DNA of 64,000 nucleotides, taken from Uranotaenia lowii (lineage: Eukaryota > Arthropoda > Insecta > Diptera > Culicidae). Positions 33,043 through 45,259 of the stretch are shown here, in pieces (the stretch's first letter is position 1; each line of letters starts with the position of its first letter). A model generated the notes under the pieces. That model was not told the origin of the DNA, searched no databases, and saw only the letters and a list, made by a program, of their open reading frames with translations. The DNA is taken from NCBI RefSeq assembly GCF_029784155.1, contig NC_073693.1:354024591-354088590 (forward strand). The letters are read 5' to 3'. The position numbers and the translations under genes are program-made.

Positions 33043-36000
33043 TCAACGATTGAAGGTGGATGTGGGTAGTCAATCAAGATAAGCTATGCTAAATGTTGTT
33101 CTATAACCTATCAGTGCCATTTTAAAGTCATCTCCGGTACAACATCGCAAAGCTGAGAGTTTATCTTACAAGATGAATTACAAGTCCTATAAATGGAAAA
33201 CCAGTATTTCATAGATGACTATGGTCTATTTTGTGGAATTCGTCAAGTTCCAAGCATACAGAAGCTGTGAAACTATTTGGACCAAAATGTTCCTTTGTGC
33301 ACGGCTTCAGTAAATGTTTGATAAAATTTTTGGTAGCTGTAGAATGCGTCTGCTAACTCTTCTCGAGCAATTCGTAGCAGTGGCTCACTTGTGAAAATCT
33401 TGGGGTTGGTGAAGAAACCCCTGTGATAAGTTTTATGCAAATGTGAAAATTGAAGAATTCTTGTGTTTTTTTTCGGTTCATTCTGATAGCCAAGATTTCT
33501 AAAAACGATACTATCGATTGGTTGATTTGATTTGAAAGTATATAAGAAAGTTACAGATTGTTGGAATGTTTATAAAAAAAATACGGGAACTTTATTCTTA
33601 CTCTTTATATACCTACATAGGTATTTAAGGACAAAAGATTTCAAAAACGTTGTCAAAAATAGGATCATTCAAAACATCTTAAAGGCATATGTAAGGCGTT
33701 CTAAGTTGCTTTTCAGGTAAAACGGATTTATTTTTTTTTTAGTTTTTGCAGCTTTTATTTAAATTTTGCTTTACACTCGAGCCAGATTGTAAAGTTTTAA
33801 CACCTATCAGACACGAAAAGATATTCAATAAGACAAATTGATAAGTTTGTCTTGTTTTATATCTACAACGAAATTCTCTAAAAAGATATTTTTGTGTTAT
33901 TTATTATGTCGTCTTTGGTTTTATAAAATGTTATTATAGCGTGTTTGAATTTAAAATATTAGAGATATGATGGAAAAGTTTTAATCGGAATTTTGTTAGA
34001 CCTGTAGCTCGTGAATTCCCAAACCATTCCATTTTCAGTGCAACAACCAAAAGCCATCCATCATCGTTATGAGATTGTGCATACAATTCACTTAATTCCA
34101 GCAAAATATCCCATACAACAAATTGCTGAATCTCTCATTTAACGTAAACCAACCTATTGCAGTTTCCAGTAGCGGAAAAGCTGGACAACTTGTTTACAAA
34201 ACGAACATTAAAAAATCGTGGAATGAATAATTTAATCACCGCTCCTCATCGGTTCTACGTTTGTCTATCTTCAGTGATCCCACTCAGCTCACGACTGACG
34301 ACAGTCACTGGTATAGGTAGTTTACATCAATGGGCAGAGACTTATCCTCAAATTCAACGAAACGTCGGTAGTCCGCCTTAGTTTTGAGAAAATCTTATTC
34401 ATAAAACACACCGATCAAAGGGCTATTAAAATGGACAAGCAACGGATGGGTCAGGTTGCTCGTGTGCCCCTAGATGCCCATTGCTTGGTGCGTTACATGT
34501 CATGATTAAGTGCTAATCAGGCAAATCTTCTCATCTGGGCGATTTATAGGTGCTGAGCTGCTCGTACACATCATATGGAATTTACGATTTCAGCTGGTCT
34601 TCAGTCTTTTGGAAGGTGTCTAACGGATTTGATTGCGATGTTATAGTCTTGTCAGTTTTTGGACCTGCCCGGATCAGATCAATTCCAGTAGATATCGGGA
34701 CCGAAGGTGCCTAAATCTGAATGTGCGTAACATGGTCTCACCTGAGATTGTCACCTCTCTTTTGAATGATGGAGCTGCAGAAGGTTGGAGATGACACCTC
34801 CGATACTTTGTCTGGGTGGCAATGATTGGGTGTTAAGTTAAGCGAAAAAAAAACTGAGTGGGAGCCTCGAAATAATAGAAAGGTGTCGTTTCTCTGTCGA
34901 GTGTGATTTAATGAGATACTTTCGTTTTCTTTCTTAATGAGCTACTTCCTGCGCAGCCTGGAGGCCCTGAATAAGATTATCAGAGATGGAAGATTTGTTG
35001 TGAGGGAACATGATATATGGTATTAGCTTTCGACAGGTCTATCCGATCGTAGAGAGCTAAGGACCACTGATCATCATTGTTTCAGAGGGTTTACCAAAAA
35101 ATTTAATTGTGGACTTGTTTATAAGTATTTAATATGGTTTTGCAATACGACAACAGAGAATTTGTGCGATATTGAAAGATTTTATAGTAATCCAATGCAT
35201 GCCCAGCAGACATTTAAAATGGATTGCAGGATCAACAGAAAAAATCAAACAAATTGACTAGAAGAATTGGTCGTATCAAACTTGCAGCATAAAGCTGAAA
35301 AATGGTGGATTGAAAAATAATAGGGTAAAATGAATCGAACTCGAACTATCCGAGCTAACAGTTGATTAGTGCCATCATACTGAGTCGATTTGGGATCATT
35401 TTCGAATTTCCCAAACCTTGGGGTCTTAAAAGCTTCGCTTTGTTTCAAAATTCATCCGTAATTTTTAGCAGAATTTTGAAGTAACGTATACATGAGTAAA
35501 TTTGAGCTTTTATGAAATTGAATACCTTGTTCTAAAAATCAACATCATTTTTGTTGCTCATGTGGAACCGAGACTGGTAATGGGTTTTGTGCTAATTTAT
35601 AAATTTTCTAGAGGAAATTTTCCGTTGAACAACTTTGTCGAAAACCTTAACTTCGTATTTTATTAGACAAAAAAGTTATCAACTGTTTAACAGGGATATG
35701 TTTTTTGACATTGAAAACTTTTCCCAAAATTTCGAGTAATATTGAATTCTTCGAAAAATGTTTCAGAGAGTATTTATATGTTTACTTATCCCTATTTTTA
35801 AATAAATTGAATTTTAGATATTTTCAAAGCTAAAATCTAATCGTTTGAAGGCTTCATCAAATTTTGTTAAAATTATTCATTTTTTTCAAAACTTCATTTG
35901 GTAATGTCAGTAATACTTGTAATGATATTTTTCCAATTTTTTTAAACTACGGAATTTTACATTTTTTGATTATGCGTCATCATCCTCAAAATATTATTCA

Positions 36001-36638
36001 TTAATTGAATAAAATAGGTTTAATATACAAATCCATAATCAGATTTTTTCTTTATTGTTGATTTTTAATTTCATTAGTTATCAATGATAGATTGCGCCGA
36101 AAACTTTTCATTTTCAACATTATTAACTTCATACAACCAAAACTAGACGTGATAGACAAAATTTGAAAATGATTGAAGTTTTCTATGCTTGAGACGCTCA
36201 ATACGTTGAAGACGCTTAAATCTACAAAATCGAGAATTAATTCATAGGCACCAATATGCTGTTCCTATCTATGTAACTATCAGTTAAACTCTATAAAAAT
36301 GTTTTTAAAATGGTAAGACCAGTTAATTGAAAATAATTCTTCTACAATGATTAAAGAAAACGATCTTTCTCATTATCATATTTTGTTAATTTTTCAAATA
36401 AATTTACCGAATTTAACTACTATTCAACAAACTATTCAGATTATATGAAATATTTTCATTAATTTGTCTTTGTTTTGAGTTCTGAAAACTTAATCTTCTT
36501 GAAGCCTTTAAATCTATTTTTTTATAAGAAAAACACCCAATAATTCAGTTGAATGCGATCAAATATTTAAAGCTTAAAATTTAAAAATTTGAAACTTTGA
36601 TTGAAATTTTTTAAACGTTTCCTTAATCTTCGTTACAT
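33043..36638. other. AT-rich DNA, no gene recognised
   Basis: The 34.0-35.1 kb part is more complex but gives no domain-bearing frame. The remainder is dominated by A/T homopolymer runs. Confidence 0.4.
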
Positions 36639-36640
36639 TA

Positions 36641-39600
36641 CCGTCAAACGGGGCTTCATGCAAAAGCAGGGTTAGATGCAACATTTATGTACCACAACAC
36701 TCATTCAATGTTTATGTCAATATACTGTAATAAAGTTATAATTGAATGATAACAAATTGATGATGACATAGTTTTTAACATCGTGAAAGAGTTTTTTAAA
36801 GTTGTTGAATGTAATAAAAGAATTAAAAAAATCGACCAAAAGATGTACAAATTTTTACATTTTTCGATGCCATAAAAAACTTTACCTAGTATGACGGATT
36901 GGCTTAATGATATCACCTACAAATTTTATTTTGCTTTCATTATTCTATACCAACACTGTTGGTGTATAAATATTATTCGGTTAATCACCAAATTTTTTTA
37001 AATGAATATTTTTATAATTCAGATAGCTGTTTGGGGTAAAATGCAACAAAATGCAAATCAGAACTAAATCTCGTAAATCGCGTTTCCATATGCCATGATA
37101 TGATTGTTTCGCATTATGCGTTTGTTAACATTAAAATTTCATCCATCCCAAGATTTATTTACATGATTTAAGTTAATAAAATATTTTGAAGTCTTTCTTA
37201 CCCCTAAATGTATGCAGCAGGCTAACACTTTTTTCTTGAAGACAATTTTGACAGAAAAAAATTCAAATTGATTTCGAACAAAACCAAAAATTACTACAAT
37301 TGGTGCTTTATGCGTTATTACATCACAAATGTATCAAGAACTATAAATTTTCAAACGTTTTCATTTGATTTTTCATTAATTACAGAGTTTTTTGCAACTT
37401 TCTCCTTTTTCTTAGTGTGTGTGTGTGTGTGTGTTCCATCCAACGACCCCCTGAGCTGGCAGGTATGTTATGCAAAAGACGCACTTTTAATCCATTTGAT
37501 TAAAACTGTTCGATTGCGGGTGCTGGCGGTGTTAGCTCTATTGAAATTTCAGAAACCCATTTCAGAATGACAGAGACCTAGCTGCACATCCCGAGGTAAC
37601 TTTCCTTGTCAATAAGCCCCGCCCAATCACACCCACATGGCCAAATGGGTCATGTAGTTATGATTAGACTTTCCATCTCTTATTGTTGACGTATCCAGGT
37701 ACTAGATTAATATAATTGCCTAATTATATTAAAATAGTACCCTAACATGTCCAATAAAAGATTGACGTGTATTTAATTTATGGCAATATGCATTTAAGAT
37801 AATAATTATATCATGGGAAAAGATAATTGTATAGGTAAAGGAAACAAAATATGAAAGGAAAAATTTAGATGCTTATCGGAAGAGCTGAAAACAAATATTA
37901 TTAAAATTACTAACATTTTTGTTGAACATAAATAATGAAAAATATCCAATGTTATTTTACACTCTATCTAACTGTAGCGCAAAACATCTGATTTGTGGTC
38001 GAGTATTCCTCTGATTGGAAGCTGCAATAAATTATTAATACAAAACAAATTAAACGATGCGCCATTTGCGTGCATTTCAAGGGATGAAGGTGAACTGCGG
38101 CGTTTCTGTGGATAGCAATTTTAAAATGGAAATATACAAATAAAAATAAAATCACATAACCAATATATATACGATAAAACAAATATAAAAATATAAAAAG
38201 GTGAAAAAAATAACAGTTATTTTAAACATATGAACTTAGATTTGCTGGTAGAGTTTATTAGTTCCGTCTTCGGCCTTTGTTTTTCTCGTTGCTGAGGAAA
38301 ACAAATATTTTCAACAATTATTTATCATCCGAGCAAGTATAAATATAAATGATATTTAAATGTTCATTTTAATTTTTGTTTAACTCAAGAACAAGGGTTC
38401 TGCTCCAAACAAATCTTTTTCAAGCCAATGTTATTTTTTTGGTTTATTGAAAATGCGTTAAAGAGTAAAGTACGATTTGAAAAATGTTTAATATTAGAAG
38501 AGTGTAGTTTTATATATTTGTTTTAATTTATACGTGAGTTAAAATCATTAACTTTTGTGAGATTATACAAAATATTATAAGGTAAAGACGTTGGCATAAT
38601 AACACTATATTTTAATAAAATTATTTTACAATGAAAACAGCAGTAAGATTTATATTTCTGGTGTACCTGGTTGTATAAGTGTAATTAATAAAAATAATAA
38701 ATAAAACGAATATTAAAACATATAAATACAAACAAATCTATTAATTTTGAATGTTTGTTATCCAACTCCAGTAAAGATTTCCTTCACATGACGTCTGCTT
38801 TGCTTTTGTTTAATTTTGTACTACTATGGATTTTTCCTAAAAATTACTTTACCTTTTCTCTTTTGAAATATTTTGCCATGAATTTATAGTATCAGCTTAC
38901 TATTGTAACTGAATACTATTTACGCTAGATGTTCTACTTTGGATTTCCATAGCGAATGAACTAAATTTAATGAACCTGAGTCAAAATATGATTTTAGGAC
39001 ATAATAGTTAACTAAGATAAACACATACATTTAGATATGGAAACAGATTGAAATTATTAATTCAAGATTCTAACCAAATTATACTATAATTCAAATTTAT
39101 AAACCTGATTTTTCTTCACTTTTACTTTTAAAATACAAGCATGAGTTTGGAAAAAAAACTCATTAAAATTCATAGCATCACTTCAATACAAATTGAAAAT
39201 TTCCTTGCCGTACAAATGAACTTTAAAAATGAGCGAATTAATTAAATTACACCGGTCCTTTAAAAAAAAAACTTACGCTGATTGAAATCTGGCAACTCTG
39301 TAAATAAGTTGTCATGGTTCTAGTCATCTGAACGAAACTATGTTGTAGCTTCCGTAGCTTTGGACTTCCAGAGTTTTTATAAACGTTCGTATCCTGGACA
39401 CGAACCTTTAACAGCCAATAATCTCGAATCATGCTCAGACCACTGTGACCATATTACCACATCTGAATGAGGATTGACCAGCGTAAACTACTCAAAGTAC
39501 AGACTGAAATGGTTGAACGATAAATTATTACTTATCTTTAGACTACCAATTCCATTTTTTAATTTCTTATAAAAAACAACAATTTTGCGACGTTGCGAAA

Positions 39601-40432
39601 AAAAAAATTGTATTATATGTTACACTAGCGCCACTTTGTATAAAAAATTAGGTGGAATTAATTGGAAATTCATTGAGCTTTGAGAAGTAATGAGTCGTTC
39701 CTTTCAACTTGTGCCCGAGCTTGCATAAAAGTTTCAACACAACTTAGCGATGAATTTTTCGAGCCTCGCTCCGAAAATAGAAATGGCTAAAATTTTCTAA
39801 ACTGATTTAGATAGCAACTTAAAATTATCGATAGAACCACTGAATTTGTTAAATAAATTGACAAATAAACAAAACAAAATTGACTTATCTTGAAACTCTC
39901 CTCTCAATCCGGCTACTAGGGCTCATCCTATATCACAGCTTTCGTTGGTTGGGCGTCCGGGAGGGCGTAGTACAAGCCCCATACCACGCAGTTCTTCCAG
40001 AAAAGAAAATGCATCTTGTGGAAAATCATCACCATCACAAACCATTAAACATCACTTCCACAAGACCGGATATTCCGCGAAAACGTTACACGAACATTAA
40101 GTATCTTTTTCGGAATCATATTTTAAAAAATATCACCGGAAACATACGAAAAACTTTAAATATATAAGGACCGAAACACGAGCAACCTCCATTCGGCAGC
40201 AGCGTTGCCAGTCTCAACTTTCTCCTTTCTCCTTTTTCTTAGTAGGGTGAAAATCGAATGTTTTTGTAAATTTAAAAATAACTGGTAAAACAATTTTTTT
40301 TATTGACAACATCAGTTTGGTGTCCTATCAACCTTAAAACTTTTGATGTACAAGAGGTATGATTATCTGTAAGCATTAAGATTTTAGAAGCCATTGATGT
40401 TGAAAAATGTTGCATGTTGCCCCAGTTGACGG
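36641..40432. mobile_element. Possible 3.8-kb TIR element (or two MITE remnants)
   Basis: The left end CCGTCAAACGGGGCTTCATG at 36641 is flanked by TA. The right end, read on the minus strand from 40432, is CCGTCAACTGGGGCAACATG, also flanked by TA. Subterminal 'ggggtaaaatgcaac' (37033) and 'gttgcatgttgcccc' (40409) motifs fit one family. The interior has no transposase, and a 3.8-kb non-coding element would be unusual, so two separate copies with lost partners are a fair alternative. Confidence 0.4.
37415..37434. repeat. (GT)10 microsatellite
   Basis: Twenty bases of uninterrupted GT dinucleotide, preceded by a pyrimidine-rich stretch. Confidence 0.95.
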
Positions 40433-40961
40433 TATATCATGATTTTCAATCGATCATGGTTTTCAATTCATTCTAAGAAAGTTTGAAAAATGGTTCGAAG
40501 TTGTAACTTAAAAGTTAAATTTTAATGCGCAATGTTAACTCAATCTTTTTTTTATTATTTTTATTTTATCAACTTCTTAGTGATCATTTCCCAATCTGTA
40601 ATTGGTCAGTAGAATTAAACATGTTGTATTATAAATGTATAAAGTTATTATTTTGAACTTTAGTACTTTCACAACTTTTAATATAAATGACTTGAAGAAT
40701 TTTAATAAAGGAAAGGAATTTATCCTTGAACTTGAACACTGGCACTCTTGAAGTAAATTTTTTTTTCTTTTTGAAAAATAAAATTCAATTATCAACTTTT
40801 GAATAAACTATCCTAAGTTAAAATGAATATTTTTTTTCTAGTCTTGAATTCACATTTCAAACCGTAATTGATTTTTTTTTCAAATTTAAGATACTACTGC
40901 GTAATTTTTAAATAAATCCTTCAATCGAAAATGAAGATAAGAAATGGCTGCCTTACAGCCA

Positions 40962-40963
<2 letters not shown>

Positions 40964-41026
<63 letters not shown>
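40964..41026. repeat. Poly-T run of 63 bases
   Basis: Uninterrupted T run directly upstream of the head of SINE copy 2. It may be the tail of another retroelement on the minus strand, or homopolymer expansion. Its true length is uncertain in any assembly. Confidence 0.9.
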
Positions 41027-41275
41027 CGGAAGCAAAAACTTGAACACAGTATTGAAAGTAGCCGCCGCCGAGATAGCGCTCAAGTTTTCTAAGTCAGAAG
41101 TCATGATCTCTATCACCTCATATAGAGTACTCTTTCTGTGGAAAGATGGTTTTAGCATTTGCAAGATGCTAGCCATCATGTCCTTGAAATACGTATGCCT
41201 TAGTGTTAAGTTTGAATTAGATCTCATCAAAGAAATATGATGTTTCACTGAGGTCCTATATGTATGTGCATTGCC
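41027..41275 (+). mobile_element. SINE copy 2
   Basis: It aligns with copy 1 (reverse of 4245-4507) through 'gagatagcgctcaag', 'gtcatgatc', 'gatgctagccatcatgtcct' and 'tttcactgaggtcctatatg'. The A box is degraded. It gives independent support that the sequence around the first LINE is a dispersed repeat. Confidence 0.68.
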
Positions 41276-44200
41276 GTAGTAACGGAAGGATGGAGGTTTT
41301 GGAGGTTAAACCCCCGCCTCATGAGAGTCTAGGAAAGGCAAGCACTTTACCTTCAAAATTTTAAATTATATATAAAATTTATATTATTCATTATTTAAGA
41401 GTATAAATTTTGACACATAACTGATGCCATAACTTTGAAAACTAACTCCAGGTTCCAGGTGAGGCACAATTTTCCCGTATGTTTGGATAACGTGCCGCTA
41501 TTAAGCCTACCCCCATTCTGATACCTGACCTGGTGTTTTTTTAAACTAAAATATTAAATTTGGAGAATCACATTTAGTTGCGATAATTTTTAATCTCTTA
41601 CTTTTACTTTTGAATATTTAAATCATTTCCATTGATGGTTGGAATTGTTGAATTTGAACAAGTCTCGCAGTACTTGCTTATTTGATTTGTGCATAGAGCA
41701 ATTTCTTACTCAAACCAAACCAATCAAATCCACACGACTCTTGACTAAATTCAAGGATTTTATCATCGATAGAAGTAAGTTCTCTCTTTTGTTATTAAAG
41801 ACTTCCTTTTACAAATTTAGCTTACAATTTTAAACATTTCAGGTCATATTTTCAAAAGTTCCAATTTTCAACGAACTTTTAATGTTAAAGAACTTAACAA
41901 TGATTAATCAAAAAGTACTCAAACCTACGGCTCTGTGTATTTGTTCGTTTAAAAAAAATGATAAACAGTTCAAATATTTAATGTTCCATGCAATCAGGTT
42001 CCATCTTGTTGGAACTTACGGTTTCCTTCGGCATCCAGAACAGCAACAAACGGCTTTCTCTGCCACGAACAATACATTGTTTGTTTTGGTTCTCCAACTG
42101 ATTTGTGTCCAATTCAGGGTTGTCAGATGGTTTTTTTAAATCTGTATCGGCCTCATGAAAAATTCTTTATGTACAGCCGGTTTAGACCCAAATTCCGACC
42201 CAAGCAACCGCATCCGTGCTCCATTAAACCAGTTTCATCTCTCATTTTTTTTTTGAACTGGTATAAGGATTGCTCCAAAATTGGTTAAATTTGGATCCAA
42301 TTTGACACAGTTCTAGACCTTTTGACAGTTAATGAAACACGAGTGGGGTTGCGCGTTTTTTCACAGGATTGGATCTTATTTCGTTGGTTCAATTCTTGTA
42401 TAAATTAGATCCAAGAATAGATCACGGATACAGATGCTCTTAAAGTGATAATCTTAAATACCGGCCTACTTTATAGATTTCAAACTTAAGGAGAAGAGAT
42501 TTTATACTGAATTTATTACCAAAATTAGTGTATTCTTTTTGATGGGGTAACGTTCGCCGTTAAAACAATTAGGTTATTCTGTTGAGAAACAAAGACTATA
42601 GAAGCTCCTACCAACCTTGAATAAACGTTAAATACATGGTTAGTTATTCGTTGGCATACTTGAAGAAGTTAAAGATGTGGATAAATTATTTGTGCTGTTG
42701 CAAGCATTTGCGGTATACTGCAATTGGAAAGATAAAGGTTCAAAAAGATTTAACTCAAGTTAGCCCATGGAAACCGGTTCATCAACAATTGATTTTGATT
42801 TTTTTCTTAACAATATGTATAAATCTGTATCAATGTTTAAAAATCTGTATCAAAATCCGTATCTGTATTTTATCTTTGATTATTTGTATTTTATTAAAGT
42901 AGTTAATTTTTTTTCGATCTGCATCCGAGACAATTATGCTGGAAATCACCGTATAAAAATCAGATGAACTCATCTTTCTAGTGCAACTGTTAAATTCACA
43001 TGCGATTTCAAACGCGGACATTCATTTGAAAAATTTGCAATAAATACTCATGTCTACAGTTTAACTAGGCAAAAAATCGAAAAATACTAGAAAGACAAAA
43101 GAATGAATATTTATTTAGGTTTTGAATAAAAATTTAAAACTAATTTTCTTCCTTTCATGGCATGCGACTTCAATCGCAACGATCGAAATACACCACCAGT
43201 GTTGGAAGCTAGAAAAAATACATGTTCATTAAAGAGGTTTTTTTGGGCTGATGTTTTCCCTGAAAATTCATTTAAAACTGCGCACAAATGTTTTCATACT
43301 AATTGGGTTGTATGATAAGACCGTTTCTATCAACTTAAGCTTCGAAATAAGTTGGATAACATAAGTGATTCGACTAACTAAAAGTCATATCCAAGCATTG
43401 AAAATGCAAAAATCGCTATTTAGGAACCATGAATCGAAGGTACATTGGCATGCGTGCGAACAGCATTTGCATTGCAGTCTGCCGAGCAAATGCCACGTGG
43501 TCTCCTACAGAACACAGTGGCTCGAAATAAAAAAAAACTAAGTGAAATTAAACAACTCACAAGACTTAAGATGATTTTCTTATCTAAAAACTGTTAGATC
43601 GATGGCAATTTATGAGTTAAGTATATAAAATACATCCTCAATTGCTAGTGAACCATATACTCAGATTTAATTTTTTGGATTTTTATTCTAATTTTTTTCT
43701 TGGAAATAGAAGTTGGAAGTTCAGGAAAATATCGTTTTCTTTCCAATTATTCCTTAAAATATTAGATGTGAGTCGAATTAAAAAAATTATTTAGCAAGGT
43801 TTACATTCTAATATCTATTTTCCGTGTCAAACCACTGCGCTACGTCCCGGGCATTCGAGATGGCTCTTGCTAGAAGCTCATAATCTCAGCTGACAAATTC
43901 AAAAGCGCAGAGTTTTAAAATATCATTCAAGGAATTTTTCAATTTCTTATTTTATGAAGCCAAACTCCACAATATGAAGATAGTTGTTTGGTAGAGAAAA
44001 TAACCCTATGTGTCGTAATCGTAAGTCTCCTAGTGTATTTTATCAACTTATGGTCTATAAAAACTCAATAGGAATGATTTAAACAATGATTTTAAAATGA
44101 CAACACATCATGATGCACAGAACCATAGAAATGTCGTAAATGAATCTGTCGTTAGGTTTAGCATTCCTGAATTTGTCCAATTAGCATTCAAGTCCGGAAA

Positions 44201-45259
44201 TTCTCCAAAAAAAAAACTGAGAAAATTTAAGCAATTTTTCCAGTATTTGGAAAAATCTAATCGATGAGAAAAGTTCAAAATAAGATATTTCAATTCTACG
44301 TTACAACGTTACGTCTCTTTCACATCAACCACGTTCAAGTAATTTTTTTCTTCAATAATTCGTTTATTTGACACGGCTCAAACCTTTCAGTATTACTCCC
44401 GTTCAAGTCGTATTTAATATTATTTTGATGAAATTGTCTCAAAAAACTTCGCAAAAATGATGAACAGTGAAATTTCTTTAATAATATTTCGAGGAATGTG
44501 AATCAATCGGGGGGGCCAGATACGGATATTTTACCTCAATATTCTAGCAGCTGGACCACACCAACTTTTTTTTTAAACTCTACATTGAAAACCTGGGATA
44601 GTCTAGATAAGCCCATGCCATCTGAAATACTTTTCCTAGATTGATTGGCTTTATTCAGATTTTATCAGTCCTTCATAAGTATTTTATTGTATAAATATTG
44701 GTGAAATGTTTTGAAGTGTTCAGTTTAAAAAGTTTGCTTACAAAATATGTTAGTTTAGATTTCATCAAAGAGATTTAATGTTCATAAAAAAGAGAAAGTT
44801 CAAACCACCCGCGGACATAATTCATTTTTTAATGGGTCCCCCTGATGAAGGTTTGGTTCTCATTCATAAACCAATGATTCTTGTTCATACACAAATATTC
44901 TGAAACAACCAGAGGTGTTTATAATCATCCCTTTGTTTAAATGAGTAAAAAGTTTGAAGTTTAAAAAAAATTTAAAAAAGTATTTGCGGAAATTCTCGAT
45001 TTCCGACTTTTTTAAATGAAAGCTTATTTTGTGCTTCCCTTCCAACCAAAAACAGGAAAGTATGTGCTTTATTAAATCTTAAGCAATACTTTTGCAACAT
45101 TATTACAATACTCTTAAGATAGTGTTTTATTAAAGTTTTAGCAAAACTCTTTTCAAATACACCATAAATGAAGCATTTCCTATGTTACAATAAAACCGTT
45201 TTAAAAATTGGATACCATCGAAAAGTCTTCATAAAACGAAATTAAAACTCAAAAAGCCA
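41276..45259. other. AT-rich DNA with SINE tail fragment, no gene recognised
   Basis: Around 41930-42010, 'ttgttcgttta', 'aaacagttcaaata' and 'atgttccatg' match the 3' part of SINE copy 3 (48312-48390), so a truncated copy is present. A minus-strand 'gacgtagcgcagtgg' near 43850 has a perfect A box but no matching B box. Nothing else is supported. Confidence 0.45.

Noticed and set aside
39880..40167. 95-codon frame with HHHHK stretch as a gene
   Set aside because: No domain or conserved feature; lies within the possible 3.8-kb element and next to its right end.
42110..42900. Another MITE starting CAGGGTTGTCAGATGG with 'ctgtat' motifs
   Set aside because: Resembles the 376-bp MITE in texture, but no inverted partner end or target duplication was found.
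43800..43870. Second tRNA-derived SINE on the minus strand
   Set aside because: Only an A box (tagcgcagtgg) is present; no B box at the expected distance.
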